DNA of 64,000 nt from JAHDHW01 sp963793295 (lineage in GTDB: Bacteria > Bacteroidota > Bacteroidia > Chitinophagales > Saprospiraceae). Within the stretch, counting starts at the first letter, position 1; every line of letters begins with the position of its first letter. The notes below the pieces were generated by a model, which saw only the letters and a list, made by a program, of their open reading frames with translations, was not told the DNA's origin and did no database searches. Location: the NCBI GenBank assembly GCA_963793295.1, contig CAWBZX010000035.1, positions 23,378 through 87,377 on the forward strand. The letters are read 5' to 3'. The position numbers and the translations under genes are program-made. Shown here in pieces: positions 8,024-17,950 of the stretch.

Positions 8024-11000
8024 ATGGTATCTACACAGGCATCGATGCAAGCCAGCGCATTAACTTTCGGAAAAATTAAACTTTCCTCACTATTATCCAG
8101 ATTTACTTGAAATCCAATTAAAATCATTCCAGGAATTTTTCCAACTGGAAACAACTCCTGAAAATAGGGTAAATGAAGGACTTTACAGGGTATTTCAGGA
8201 AAATTTTCCAATTACGGATGCAAGAAATATTTTTGTTCTTGAATTTCTGGATTATTTTGTTGATCCTCCACGATATAGTATCGAAGAATGTATGCAGAGA
8301 GGCTTGACTTATAGTGTACCACTAAAAGCCAAACTTGAGACTTTCTTGTAATGATGAGGAACATGTTGATTTCCAAACCATTGTTCAGGATGTATTTCTT
8401 GGGAAATATTCCTTACATGACTCCTAAAGGTACTTTTGTGATCAATGGAGCAGAACGAGTTATTGTTTCTCAATTGCACCGTTCTCCAGGTGTATTCTTT
8501 GGCCAAAGTTTTCACCCGAATGGCACAAAAATCTATTCTGCCAGAGTAATTCCTTTTAAAGGAGCCTGGATGGAATTTGCTACAGATATCAATACGGTAA
8601 TGTATGCTTACATTGATCGTAAGAAAAAATTTCCTGTTACAACACTTTTGCGAGCAATTGGATATGATTCTGATAAAGCAATCCTGAATCTTTTTGATTT
8701 GGCAGAAGAAATTACGGCTAACAAAAAAGCACTTGAAAAAAGCTATTGGTCGAAAACTTGCAGCCAGAGTTCTGCGAAAATGGACAGAAGATTTTGTAGA
8801 TGAAGATACAGGAGAAGTTGTAACAATTGAACGAAATGAAATTATCCTCGAAAGAGATATTATTCTGGATGAAGAAAATATCGAATTAATCCTTGAAGCA
8901 GATAGCAGAAACTATAATTCTGCAGAGAGAAGATATTGATGAAGATTACTCAATTATTTATAATACTCTTCAAAAAGATCCTTCAAGTTCTGAAATGGAA
9001 GCTGTTCAGTATATTTATCGTCAATTAAGAGGTACTGATCCACCGGATGAAGAAACAGCACGAGGTATTATTGATAAATTATTCTTCTCTGATAAAAGAT
9101 ATAATCTTGGTGAAGTAGGTCGATATAAAATCAATCAGAAAACTAAAGCTAGGATACAGATAGTGATACTTTGGTTTTGACCAAAGAAGATATCATCGCT
9201 GATCGTAAAATATCTGGTTAGTTGATGAACCAAAAAGCAGAGATTGATGATATTGATCATTTGAGTAATCGTCGTGTACGAACAGTTGGAGAGCAACTGT
9301 ATGCTCAGTTTGGTGTTGGTCTTGGCTCGTATGGCAAGAACTATTCGGGAACGAATGAATGTTCGTGATAATGAGGTATTTACACCAATTGATTTGATTA
9401 ATGCAAGAACCTTTCTTCTGTGATTAATTCATTTTTTGGAACCAGCCAGCTTATCTCAATTTCTGGATCAAACCAATCCACTTTCTGAAATCACGCATAA
9501 ACGACGAATTTCAGCACTTGGACCTGGTGGTCTTTCCAGAGAACGAGCAGGTTTTGAGGTACGTGATGTTCACTATTCTCACTATGGTCGACTTTGTACA
9601 ATTGAAACTCCGGAAGGACCAAATATTGGTTTGATTTCTACTCTTTGTGTTCACGCAAAAGTGAATAAAATGGGATTCCTTGAAACACCTTATCGTAAAG
9701 TTGAAAGTGGAAAAGTTGATGTAAAAGGAGATGCTCAATATCTTTCTGCTGAAGGAGAAGATTTCAAAAAAATTGCTCAGGCAAATGCTCCGATTAATGA
9801 AAAAGGTGCATTTCATGACAGATCGTATTAAATGTAGAGAACATGGTGATTTCCCTGTATTGACTCCTGAGGAAATTGAATATATGGATGTAGCACCTAA
9901 CCAGATTGTTGGTGTTTCTGCTTCAATGATTCCATTCCTCGAAAATGATGATGCCAACCGTGCCTTGATGGGATCAAACATGCAACGTCAGGCAGTTCCT
10001 TTAATTAAACCTAGCTTCGCCAATTGTAGGAACTGGTTTGGAAGGTAAAGTGGCTCAGGATTCCCGAATGCTTGATCAATGCAGAAGGAGATGGTGTAGT
10101 TGAATATGTGGATGCCAATGAAATTGTTATTCGATATGACCGATACAGATGAAGATCAGTTGGTTTCTTTTGAAGATAATAGCAAAACATACAAACTTAC
10201 TAAATTTAAAAGAACCAACCAGGGAACTTGTATTAACCTGAAGCCAATTGTACGAAAAGGTGATCGTGTGAATAAAGGGCAGATTCTTTGTGATGGTTAT
10301 GCAACTGAAAAAGGAGAATTGGCTCTTGGACAAAACCTGAAAGTGGCTTTTATGCCTTGGAAAGGATATAATTTTGAGGATGCGATTGTATTGTCTGAAC
10401 GAGTAGTTCGAGAAGATATTTTTACTTCTCTCCATATTGAGCATTTTGAAATGGATGTTCGAGATACCAAACTTGGTGAAGAAGAATTGACCAATGATAT
10501 TCCAAACGTTAGTGAAGATGCAACCAAAGATCTGGATGAAAATGGTATTATTCAGAGTGGGTGCTTGGGTTAAAGAAGGTGATATTCTTATCGGAAAAAT
10601 TACTCCAAAAGGGGAATCTGATCCTACACCTGAAGAAAAATTGTTGCGTGCAATCTTTGGTGATAAAGCAGGTGATGTAAAAGATGCTTCACTGAAAGCA
10701 CCTCCATCTACCAAAGGTATTATCATTGATAAGCAATTGTTTGCTCGAGCTAAAAAGGACAAAGTTCAAAAAGCTCAGGAAAAAGAATTGATTACAAATT
10801 GGATGATCAGCATGCTATCGTTCTCAATGAGTTGAAAACGATTCTTAGTTGATAAGTTATTGATTTTGGTAAAAGGTAAAACTTCACAAGGAGTAAAAAG
10901 TATCTATAATGAAGTACTAATACCTAAAGGAACGAAGTTTTCAATTACTAAGTCTTGAAAAACATTGATTATTCAACAGTTGATTACAGTAATTGGACTG

Positions 11001-11860
11001 ATGACGATCATATAAATACACTTGATTGCCAGACTTGTTCACAATTATAGTATTAAAGTTAATGAAGAAGTTGGTAAATATAAGCGTGAAAAATTTAATA
11101 TCAGTATTGGAGATGAACTTACCTGCAGGAGTATTGAAATTGGCAAAAGTTTATTTGGCTAAAAAGACGAAAATTGAAAGTTGGGGATAAACTTGCTGGA
11201 CGACATGGTAACAAAGGTATTGTTTCCAGAATTGTTCGAGCAGGAAGATATGCCATTCCTGGAAGATGGAACGCCGGTTGATATTGTTCTTAATCCGCTT
11301 GGTGTACCTTCTCGGATGAACTTAGGACAGATTTTCGAAACGGTACTTGGTTGGGCTGGAGAGAAACTGGGTATTAAATTCTGCAACGCCAATTTTCGAT
11401 GGTGCAAAATCTCGATGAAATTGAAGAATACATCCAAAAAGCTGAATTGCCTCAGTTACGGTCAAACTTATCTTTATGATGGAGAGACAGGTGATCGATT
11501 CCATCAGCAAGCAACTGTGGGTGTAATCTACATGTTGAAATTATCACACATGGTAGATGATAAAATGCATGCTCGTTCAATTGGACCTTATTCATTGATT
11601 ACTCAGCAACCACTTGGAGGTAAAGCTCAGTTTGGTGGTCAGCGATTTGGTGAGATGGAAGTTTGGGCACTTGAAGCATTTGGAGCATCTAATATTCTTC
11701 AGGAACTACTTACGATTAAATCTGATGATATTATTGGCAGGGCAAAAGCTTATGAAGCCATTGTAAAAGGAGATAACTTGCCAGAACCTAATATTCCTGA
11801 ATCATTCAATGTATTGATTCACGAACTTCGTGGATTGCTTTAGATGTGAAATTTGATTAA
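8024..11860 (+). CDS. rpoB: RNA polymerase beta subunit RpoB, about 29 indels
   Basis: RpoB is the large catalytic subunit that carries the rifampicin pocket. Family blocks are readable in order: FQEFFQLETTPENRVNEGLYRVF, FVINGAERVIVSQLHRSPGVFF, the rifampicin cluster SQFLDQTNPLSEITHKRRISALGPGG, HYGRLCTIETPEGPNIGL, FMPWKGYNFEDAI, KITPKGESDPTPEEKLLRAIFGDK, AGRHGNKGIVS and MEVWALEAFGA. Extra bases occur from 8068 to 11459; those after CTT are near 8337, 8401, 9324, 9453, 10074, 10847, 11024 and 11121. Missing bases near 9223, 9412, 10800 and 10956 all fall in leucine codons. The N-terminal 15 codons are uncertain. Total length of about 1,270 residues is normal. Confidence 0.92.
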
Positions 11861-11871
11861 AAATAATTTCG

Positions 11872-11910
11872 AGATTGGAAATAAGTGGCTTTTCCACTTA
11901 TTTCCAATCT
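11872..11910 (+). other. Perfect hairpin between rpoB and rpoC
   Basis: A perfect 17-bp inverted repeat (AGATTGGAAATAAGTGG and its complement, five-base loop) fills half of the 77-base rpoB-rpoC gap. It is followed by TAAATAAATT, not a T-run. It could be an RNA-processing or stability element, or a weak terminator that tunes the rpoC level. Confidence 0.55.
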
Positions 11911-11937
11911 TAAATAAATTCAAATACTGATCAACAT

Positions 11938-14900
11938 ATGCCTTTCAAAAAAAATCACAAGCAACAAAAGAGATTTTGATAGCATCACTATCAGCTTATC
12001 TTCACCGGATGATATTCTGGAACGTTCATATGGAGAAGTGCTAAAGCCAGAAACGATCAATTATCGTTCTTATAAACCCGAACGTGATGGTTTGTTTTGT
12101 GAACGAATTTTTGGTCCGGTAAAAGATTATGAATGTTATTGTGGAAAGTATAAACGAATTCGATACAAAGGAATTGTATGTGATCGATGTGGTGTTGAAG
12201 TTACAGAGAAAAAAGTTCGACGTGAACGAATGGGCCACATCAAATTGGTTGTACCTGTTGTTCATATTTGGTTTTTTAAATCATTGCCAAATAAAATTGG
12301 TTACCTGTTAGGACTTTCTTCCAAAAAATTGGAATCGATCATTTATTATGAACGATATGTAGTGATTCAAGCCAGGGGTTAAAGAAGAGGAAGGAATCAG
12401 ATAAAATGGATCTTCTGACCGAAGAAGAATACTTGGAAATTTTGGATACTTTGCCAAAAGAAAACCAAATGCTGGAAGATGACGATCCCAACTAAATTTA
12501 TCGCAAAAATGGGAGCTGAGGCTGTCAGTGATCTTGTTGATGCGACTTGAACTTGGATCAGCTTTCTTACGACTTACGTCATCAGGCAGCTAACGAAACT
12601 TCTCAACAACGAAAATCAGAAGCACTTGAAACGACTTACGGGTTGTGGAAGCTTTTCGTGATGGACAAACACGTATGGAAAATCGTCCTGAATGGGCTGT
12701 TATTCAGTATTTGCCAGTTGTTCCACCAGAATTACGTCCTTTGGTACCACTGGATGGTGGTCGTTTTGCAAGTTCGGATCTTAAATGATCTTTATCGTCG
12801 AGTTATCATTCGAAATAATCGTTTGAAACGACTTATTGGAAATTAAAGCTCCTGAAGTAATTCTTCGAAATGAAAAAAGAATGCTACAGGAAGCAGTTGA
12901 TTCACTTTTTGATAATTCACGAAAATCTAATGCTGTAAAAGCAGAAGGTGGACGTGCTTTGAAATCTCTTAGTGATATTCTGAAAGGAAAGCAAGGTCGT
13001 TTCCGTCAAAACTTACTTGGAAAACGTGTTGATTATTCTGGTCGTTCTGTTATTGTGGTTGGACCAACGCTGAAATTGCACGAATGTGGTATTCCAAAAG
13101 GAATGGCTGCGGAGTTGTTCAAGCCTTTCATAATCCGAAAATTGATTGAAAGAGGAATTGTTAAAACTGTAAAATCTGCCAAAAAACTGGTTGATCGAAA
13201 AGATCCTGTAATTTGGGAAATTCTTGAAAATATTCTAAAAGGACATCCTGTTATGCTAAACCGTGCACCTACACTTGCACCGTCTTTCAATTCAGGCTTT
13301 CCAGCCAAGATTGATTGAAGGAAAAGCAATTCAATTGCATCCATTGGTTTGTGGTGCGTTTAATGCCGATTTTGATGGTGACCAAATGGCTGTTCACGTT
13401 CCCTTAAGCCATGCAGCAATTCTGGAAGCACAGGTGTTGATGCTTGCTTCTCATAATATGTTGAATCCGCAAGATGGTTCACCTATTACCTTGCCTTCTC
13501 AGGATATGGTTCTTGGCTTTATTATCTGACTAAAGAACGAAAGTCAACGAAGGAAGATAAAGTTAAAGGAGAAGGAAGAACTTTCTATTCTCCAGAAGAA
13601 GTGATAATTGCTTATAATGAAGGTCAAGTTGATCTTCATGCATGCATTAAAGTTAGAGTTGAAAGTAGAAGATGAAGAAGGAGAATCCTGTAAAGCAACG
13701 TATTGATACGACTGTTGGACGAGTAATCTTTAATCAGGCTGTACCTGCATCAAGTACCTTTTGTCAATGAATTACTTGACAAAGAAAAACCTGAAAAAAG
13801 TAATTAGTGATATCATTACGCTGAACAGATTTTGCCATTACAGCTGATTTTCTTGGATGATATTAAAGAACTTGGATTCTTACTGGTCTTTTAAAGGAGG
13901 TTTATCTTTTAACTTAGGTGATTTGATTACACCAACGGTAAAAGCCAAAACACTTGGAAGAAGCCCAAACTGAAGTTGATGAAGTTTGGGATAATTATAA
14001 TCATGGGTCTGATTACCAACAATGAACGTTACAATCAGATCATTGATAAATGGACATTTGCGGATAACAGGATTACAGATAACTTGATGAAAGAGTTGTC
14101 AGAGCATAAACAAGGATTCAATTCTGTATATATGATGCTGGATTCTGGAGCACGTGGTTCTAAACAGCAGATCAAGCAGCTTTGTGGACTTACGAGGACT
14201 GATGGCAAAACCAAGAAAATCTGGTGATACAGGTGGAGCAATTATTGAAAATCCAATTCTTGCAAATTTCTTGGATGGATTGTCCGTATTGGAGTACTTT
14301 ATCTCTACACACGGTGCACGTAAAGGTCTTGCCGATACTGCTTTGAAAACTGCTGATGCAGGTTATTTGACGCGTCGATTGGTTGATGTTTCTCAGGATG
14401 TTGTTATCATCGAAGAAGATTGTGATACTTTACGAGGTATTGAAACTACAGCATTAAAGGATAATGAAAAAGTTATTCAAAACTCTTGCTGATCGAATTG
14501 CAGGACGATATTACTTTGCATGATATTATTCATCCGGTAACAGATGAAGTTATTCTTGACAGCAGGTGAATATATCAATGATAAAACTGCTGATTATATT
14601 GATGATGAAGGTATTGAAACGGTGACTATTCGTTCTGTATTGACTTGTGAAACTAAACGAGGTGTTTGTACAAAATGTTATGGTAAAAACCTTGCAACAG
14701 GTCGAATTGCTGAAAGAGGTGATGCCGTTGGTATTATTGCTGCTCAGTCAATTGGTGAACCAGGTACACAGTTGACACTTCGTACCTTCCACGTTGGTGG
14801 TATTGCATCTGTATCAAAAACAGAATCTGAATTGTCTGCCAAATTTGACTGGTAGAGTTGAATTTGATGGAATTCGAACCACTACTACTACTGATGATGA

Positions 14901-16275
14901 AGGTAAAAAAGTTAACGTTGTATTGTCCCGAGCAGGTGAATTGAGAATTCTGGATTCGAAAACCAGCAAGCAATTTTCTTCTCATCACATTCCTTATGGA
15001 TCGACATTACATGTAAAAGAAGGCAAAGAGATCAACAAAGGAGACTTGATTTGTGAATGGGATCCTTTTAATGCGGTTATTGTTTCTGAATTCGGAGGTA
15101 TCACTAAATTTGATGGAATTGAAGAAGGTGCTACTTTTCGTGTTGAAAGAGATGATCAGACAGGGTATGCGGAAAAAGTAATTGTTGAAAGTAAGAATAA
15201 GCGAATGATTCCTACCATTCAAATCGTTGATCCAAAGAGTGGAGAAGAACTAAAGAGTATATAACCTTCCGGTAGGAGCTTATATTTCTATTGAAGATGG
15301 TGCAGAAGTTAAAGCAGGACAAAAGATTGTGAAGATTCCACGAAACCTTGGTAAGATTCAGGATATCACCGGTGGTCTTCCACGGGTAACTGAATTATTT
15401 GAAGCACGTAATCCTTCAAATCCTGCAGCTACTGCAGAAATTGATGGTGTTGTTTCCTTTGGAAAAATCAAACGTGGAAATCGTGAAGTTTTTGTTGAAG
15501 ATGAAAAAAGCGGTCAAAAGACGTAAGTACCTGATTGGACTTTCAAAGCACATTCTTGGTACAGGAAGGTGACTTTGTAAGAGCTGGTATGCCACTTTCT
15601 GATGGTGCTATTGCTCCAAGAGATATTCTAAATATCAAAGGACCATTTGCAGTTCAATATTACCTGGTAAATGGAGTACAGGAAGTTTATCGTTCTCAGG
15701 GTATCAATATTAATGATAAACACATTGAAGTGATTGTTCGTCAAATGATGCGTAGAGTACAAATTGAAGATCCGGGTGATACTACTTTCCTAGAAGGAGA
15801 AGCAGTTGAGAAATATGATTTCTTAGAACAAAATGATTGGATTTATGATAAAAAATTCGTTACTGAACCAGGAGAGTCAACAAAACTGAAACCTGGTCAG
15901 TTAGTTACCTTGACGACAATTAAGAGAAGAAAATTCTTACCTCAAACGTAATGATAAGAAAGTGGTTGAATTCCGGGATGCTATTCCTGCTACTTCAAGT
16001 CCATTGCTACAAGGTATTACAAAATCATCTCTTGGTGTTTACAGCTGGATTTCAGCAGCATCCTTCCAGGAAACTACTAAAGTGTTGAGTCAGGCAGCTA
16101 TTGGTGCCAAACAAGATTACTTGATGGTCTGAAAGAAAATGTTATTGTTGGTAAGAAAATTCCAGCAGGTACCGGTATGCCACAGTACAAAACACTTTGG
16201 GTATCCAGCCAGGAAGCTTTCGAAGCCGGTCAGGCTCGAAGAGCTCACATGGAAGAGATGGAAGAAGTAGATTAA
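11938..16275 (+). CDS. rpoC: RNA polymerase beta' subunit RpoC, about 31 indels
   Basis: RpoC provides the active-site Mg and the clamp. The readable product begins MPFKKNHK and includes the zinc-binding CYCGKYKRIRYKGIVCDRCG, GRFRQNLLGKRVDYSGRSVI, the catalytic NADFDGDQMAVH (about 13360), the bridge-helix region RGLMAKPRKSGDTGG, the second zinc site CETKRGVCTKCYGKNLA and AAQSIGEPGTQLTLRTFH. It ends RRAHMEEMEEVD. At least 29 extra and two missing bases are scattered from 11962 to 16121. Eleven extra bases follow a CTT codon: near 12536, 12555, 12628, 12638, 12783, 13277, 13855, 13956, 14192, 14558 and 15558. The coordinates span the whole gene. Confidence 0.92.
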
Positions 16276-16299
16276 TACAGAATATTGAAATGTTATACA

Positions 16300-16333
16300 A
16301 TAGGGCTACCTGATAATCAGGTAGCCCTATTTT
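16300..16333 (+). terminator. Rho-independent terminator after rpoC
   Basis: A perfect 14-bp inverted repeat (ATAGGGCTACCTGA, three-base loop) is followed by TTT, 25 bases after the rpoC stop. It closes the rpl-rpo operon. Confidence 0.85.
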
Positions 16334-16365
16334 GATTTAGGATACTATATAAATAATTAGATCGA

Positions 16366-17277
16366 ATGACAAAATTGGATTTTTATATCCTCGATGTTTT
16401 TGCAGAAAAAAAATATTCTGGAAATCAGCTTGCCGTATTTCTGAATGCCGAAAACATTGATGATGAAACCATGCTTAAAATAGCAAAGGAAATTAATTTT
16501 GCAGAGTCTTCTTTCATCGTAAAAGGTAATCGAAAGAAGGGTTTTTATGTGAAAATTTTTACGCCCGAAAGCGAAGTCCCTTTCGCGGGGCATCCAACTG
16601 TTGGAACGGCTTATGTTATTCGAAATTTTCTATTGAAAAAAGAAATAAATTACCTTCCAATCAATTTGAAAATCGGACAAATAGCTGTAGAATTTTATAC
16701 GCCAAAAAAAGGGGAATTATTGACCTTTATTACCCAGACCCAACCCGTTTTCAATAAGTCAATTGATAAAAAAGAAATTGCTTCTTTGTTGAGTATCGAA
16801 ATTGACGAAATCGATGATGAGCTTCCGATAGTTGAGGTTTCGACGGGCTTACCTTATCTTATTGTTCCGCTAAAATCACTCCACAGCATCAGGAAAATTA
16901 AAACGGATGCAGGTTCTTTTCTCTCTTTTATGAAAAGCAAAGGGCTATATAAATCAAACAATCCATCTGGATTGACAACTTCTATTTTTTGTATTACTCC
17001 AGAAACCTATCAAAAGCAAAACGATTTTAACGGCCGGATGCTTTGTGTTGAAGAAGAAGTGTTGAAGGAAGATGCCGCGACGGGTAGTGCAAATGGTTGT
17101 TTCCTTGCTTATTTTTTAAAATACATCAACCCTTCAGCTAATCTTTTGATGGAACAGGGTTACGAAATGGGAAGGCCTTCGCGCTTACATTTGAAAGGAA
17201 CACTTTCAGAAAAACATTACGAAATTAAAGTTGGAGGAGCAACCCAATTGATCGCAAAAGGGGAGTGGTTCCTTTAG
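16366..17277 (+). CDS. PhzF-family isomerase-like protein
   Basis: This 303-residue protein has the diaminopimelate-epimerase-like fold of the PhzF family. Visible signatures are the N-terminal YILDVFAEKKYSGNQLAVF, Glu47 in INFAESSF (equivalent to the catalytic Glu of PhzF), FAGHPTVGTAYVI and DAATGSANGC near residue 222. Most family members outside phenazine clusters have no known substrate, and no phenazine genes are present here, so the function is open. It starts 33 bases after the rpoC terminator and converges with ribE, leaving only two bases between stops. The frame is intact, so the indel cluster ends before this gene. Confidence 0.85.
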   Translation: MTKLDFYILDVFAEKKYSGNQLAVFLNAENIDDETMLKIAKEINFAESSFIVKGNRKKGFYVKIFTPESEVPFAGHPTVGTAYVIRNFLLKKEINYLPINLKIGQIAVEFYTPKKGELLTFITQTQPVFNKSIDKKEIASLLSIEIDEIDDELPIVEVSTGLPYLIVPLKSLHSIRKIKTDAGSFLSFMKSKGLYKSNNPSGLTTSIFCITPETYQKQNDFNGRMLCVEEEVLKEDAATGSANGCFLAYFLKYINPSANLLMEQGYEMGRPSRLHLKGTLSEKHYEIKVGGATQLIAKGEWFL

Positions 17278-17279
17278 AA

Positions 17280-17888
17280 TTATTTCTTCAGCAGATTGGA
17301 AGAATAGATTTCAAAATACCGACCAATATATTTACCGACAATATCAAATTCTAAATTGATGAAATCTCCAATTTTGATGTGCATGAAATTAGTGTTTTCA
17401 AAAGTATAAGGAATGATCGCCACTGAAAACCTGTCCAAAGAAGGTTTTACAACCGTCAAACTAACACCATTTATAGAAACAGATCCTTTATCTACTAACA
17501 GGTGTTCCGGATTTTGTTGATACTGAAACTCAAAGTACCAGCTGCCCTCCTTTTCTTCAATGTTCGTGCAACGGCCTGTTGCATCTACGTGCCCTTGGAC
17601 AATGTGGCCATCAAGCCTCGATGAGGGTAACATTGCGCGTTCAAGATTCACGAAGTCTCCTGTTTTCAATTCTCCTAAATTAGTTCTGGAAATTGTTTCT
17701 TCAATCGCAGTGACGGTATGGGTGCCATTATCAATTGCAATAACGGTCAAGCAAACACCATTATGACTAAGACTTTGATCAATTTTTAGTGCGGAAGATA
17801 TTGGAGAAGAAATGGTGAAGTGATAATTACTTCCTTCAATTTCGATCTTTTCAACTGTACCAGTTTGTTCAATTATTCCTGTAAACAT
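17280..17888 (-). CDS. ribE: Riboflavin synthase alpha subunit
   Basis: This enzyme dismutates two 6,7-dimethyl-8-ribityllumazine molecules into riboflavin and its precursor. The start MFTGIIEQTGTVEKIE is the classical signature. Two lumazine-binding repeats are visible, the first with LSHNGVCLTV and the second from about residue 97 (GHIVQGHVDATG, KGSVSINGVSLTVV). The 202-residue length is typical. It stands alone on the minus strand, downstream of the surface-protein gene. Confidence 0.95.
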   Translation of the reverse strand: MFTGIIEQTGTVEKIEIEGSNYHFTISSPISSALKIDQSLSHNGVCLTVIAIDNGTHTVTAIEETISRTNLGELKTGDFVNLERAMLPSSRLDGHIVQGHVDATGRCTNIEEKEGSWYFEFQYQQNPEHLLVDKGSVSINGVSLTVVKPSLDRFSVAIIPYTFENTNFMHIKIGDFINLEFDIVGKYIGRYFEIYSSNLLKK

Positions 17889-17903
17889 ATATATTATTGG
17901 TTG

Positions 17904-17942
17904 ACAGTTGGAAGCTGAGCAAAGTGCTCGCCTTCCAACTGT
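17904..17942 (-). terminator. Hairpin between the surface-protein gene and ribE
   Basis: An imperfect inverted repeat of about 18 bp (ACAGTTGGAAGGCGAGCA on the minus strand) lies just beyond the 17951-20740 gene. There is no strong T-run, so termination is only likely. Confidence 0.5.
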
Positions 17943-17950
17943 TTAAAAGA

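Noticed and set aside
3258..16275. Widespread programmed +1 frameshifting (Ty1-like CUU slips) as the main explanation
   Set aside because: Not excluded, but not preferred. rpoC would need about 30 shifts in a row, many insertions lack a slippery logic, deletions need a second mechanism, and tRNA-Trp is damaged too. Reported as a testable alternative.
3258..16275. Pseudogene island or a second, degenerate rpl-rpo copy
   Set aside because: Amino-acid sequence between indels is essentially unchanged, including all catalytic and zinc-binding motifs. Decay would add substitutions and stops within frames.
3258..16275. Separate small genes for each open segment in this block
   Set aside because: Each segment is a fragment of one known protein in the correct order, so they are joined.
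16366..17277. Phenazine biosynthesis locus suggested by the PhzF-like gene
   Set aside because: No other phz genes are nearby, and the family is broad.
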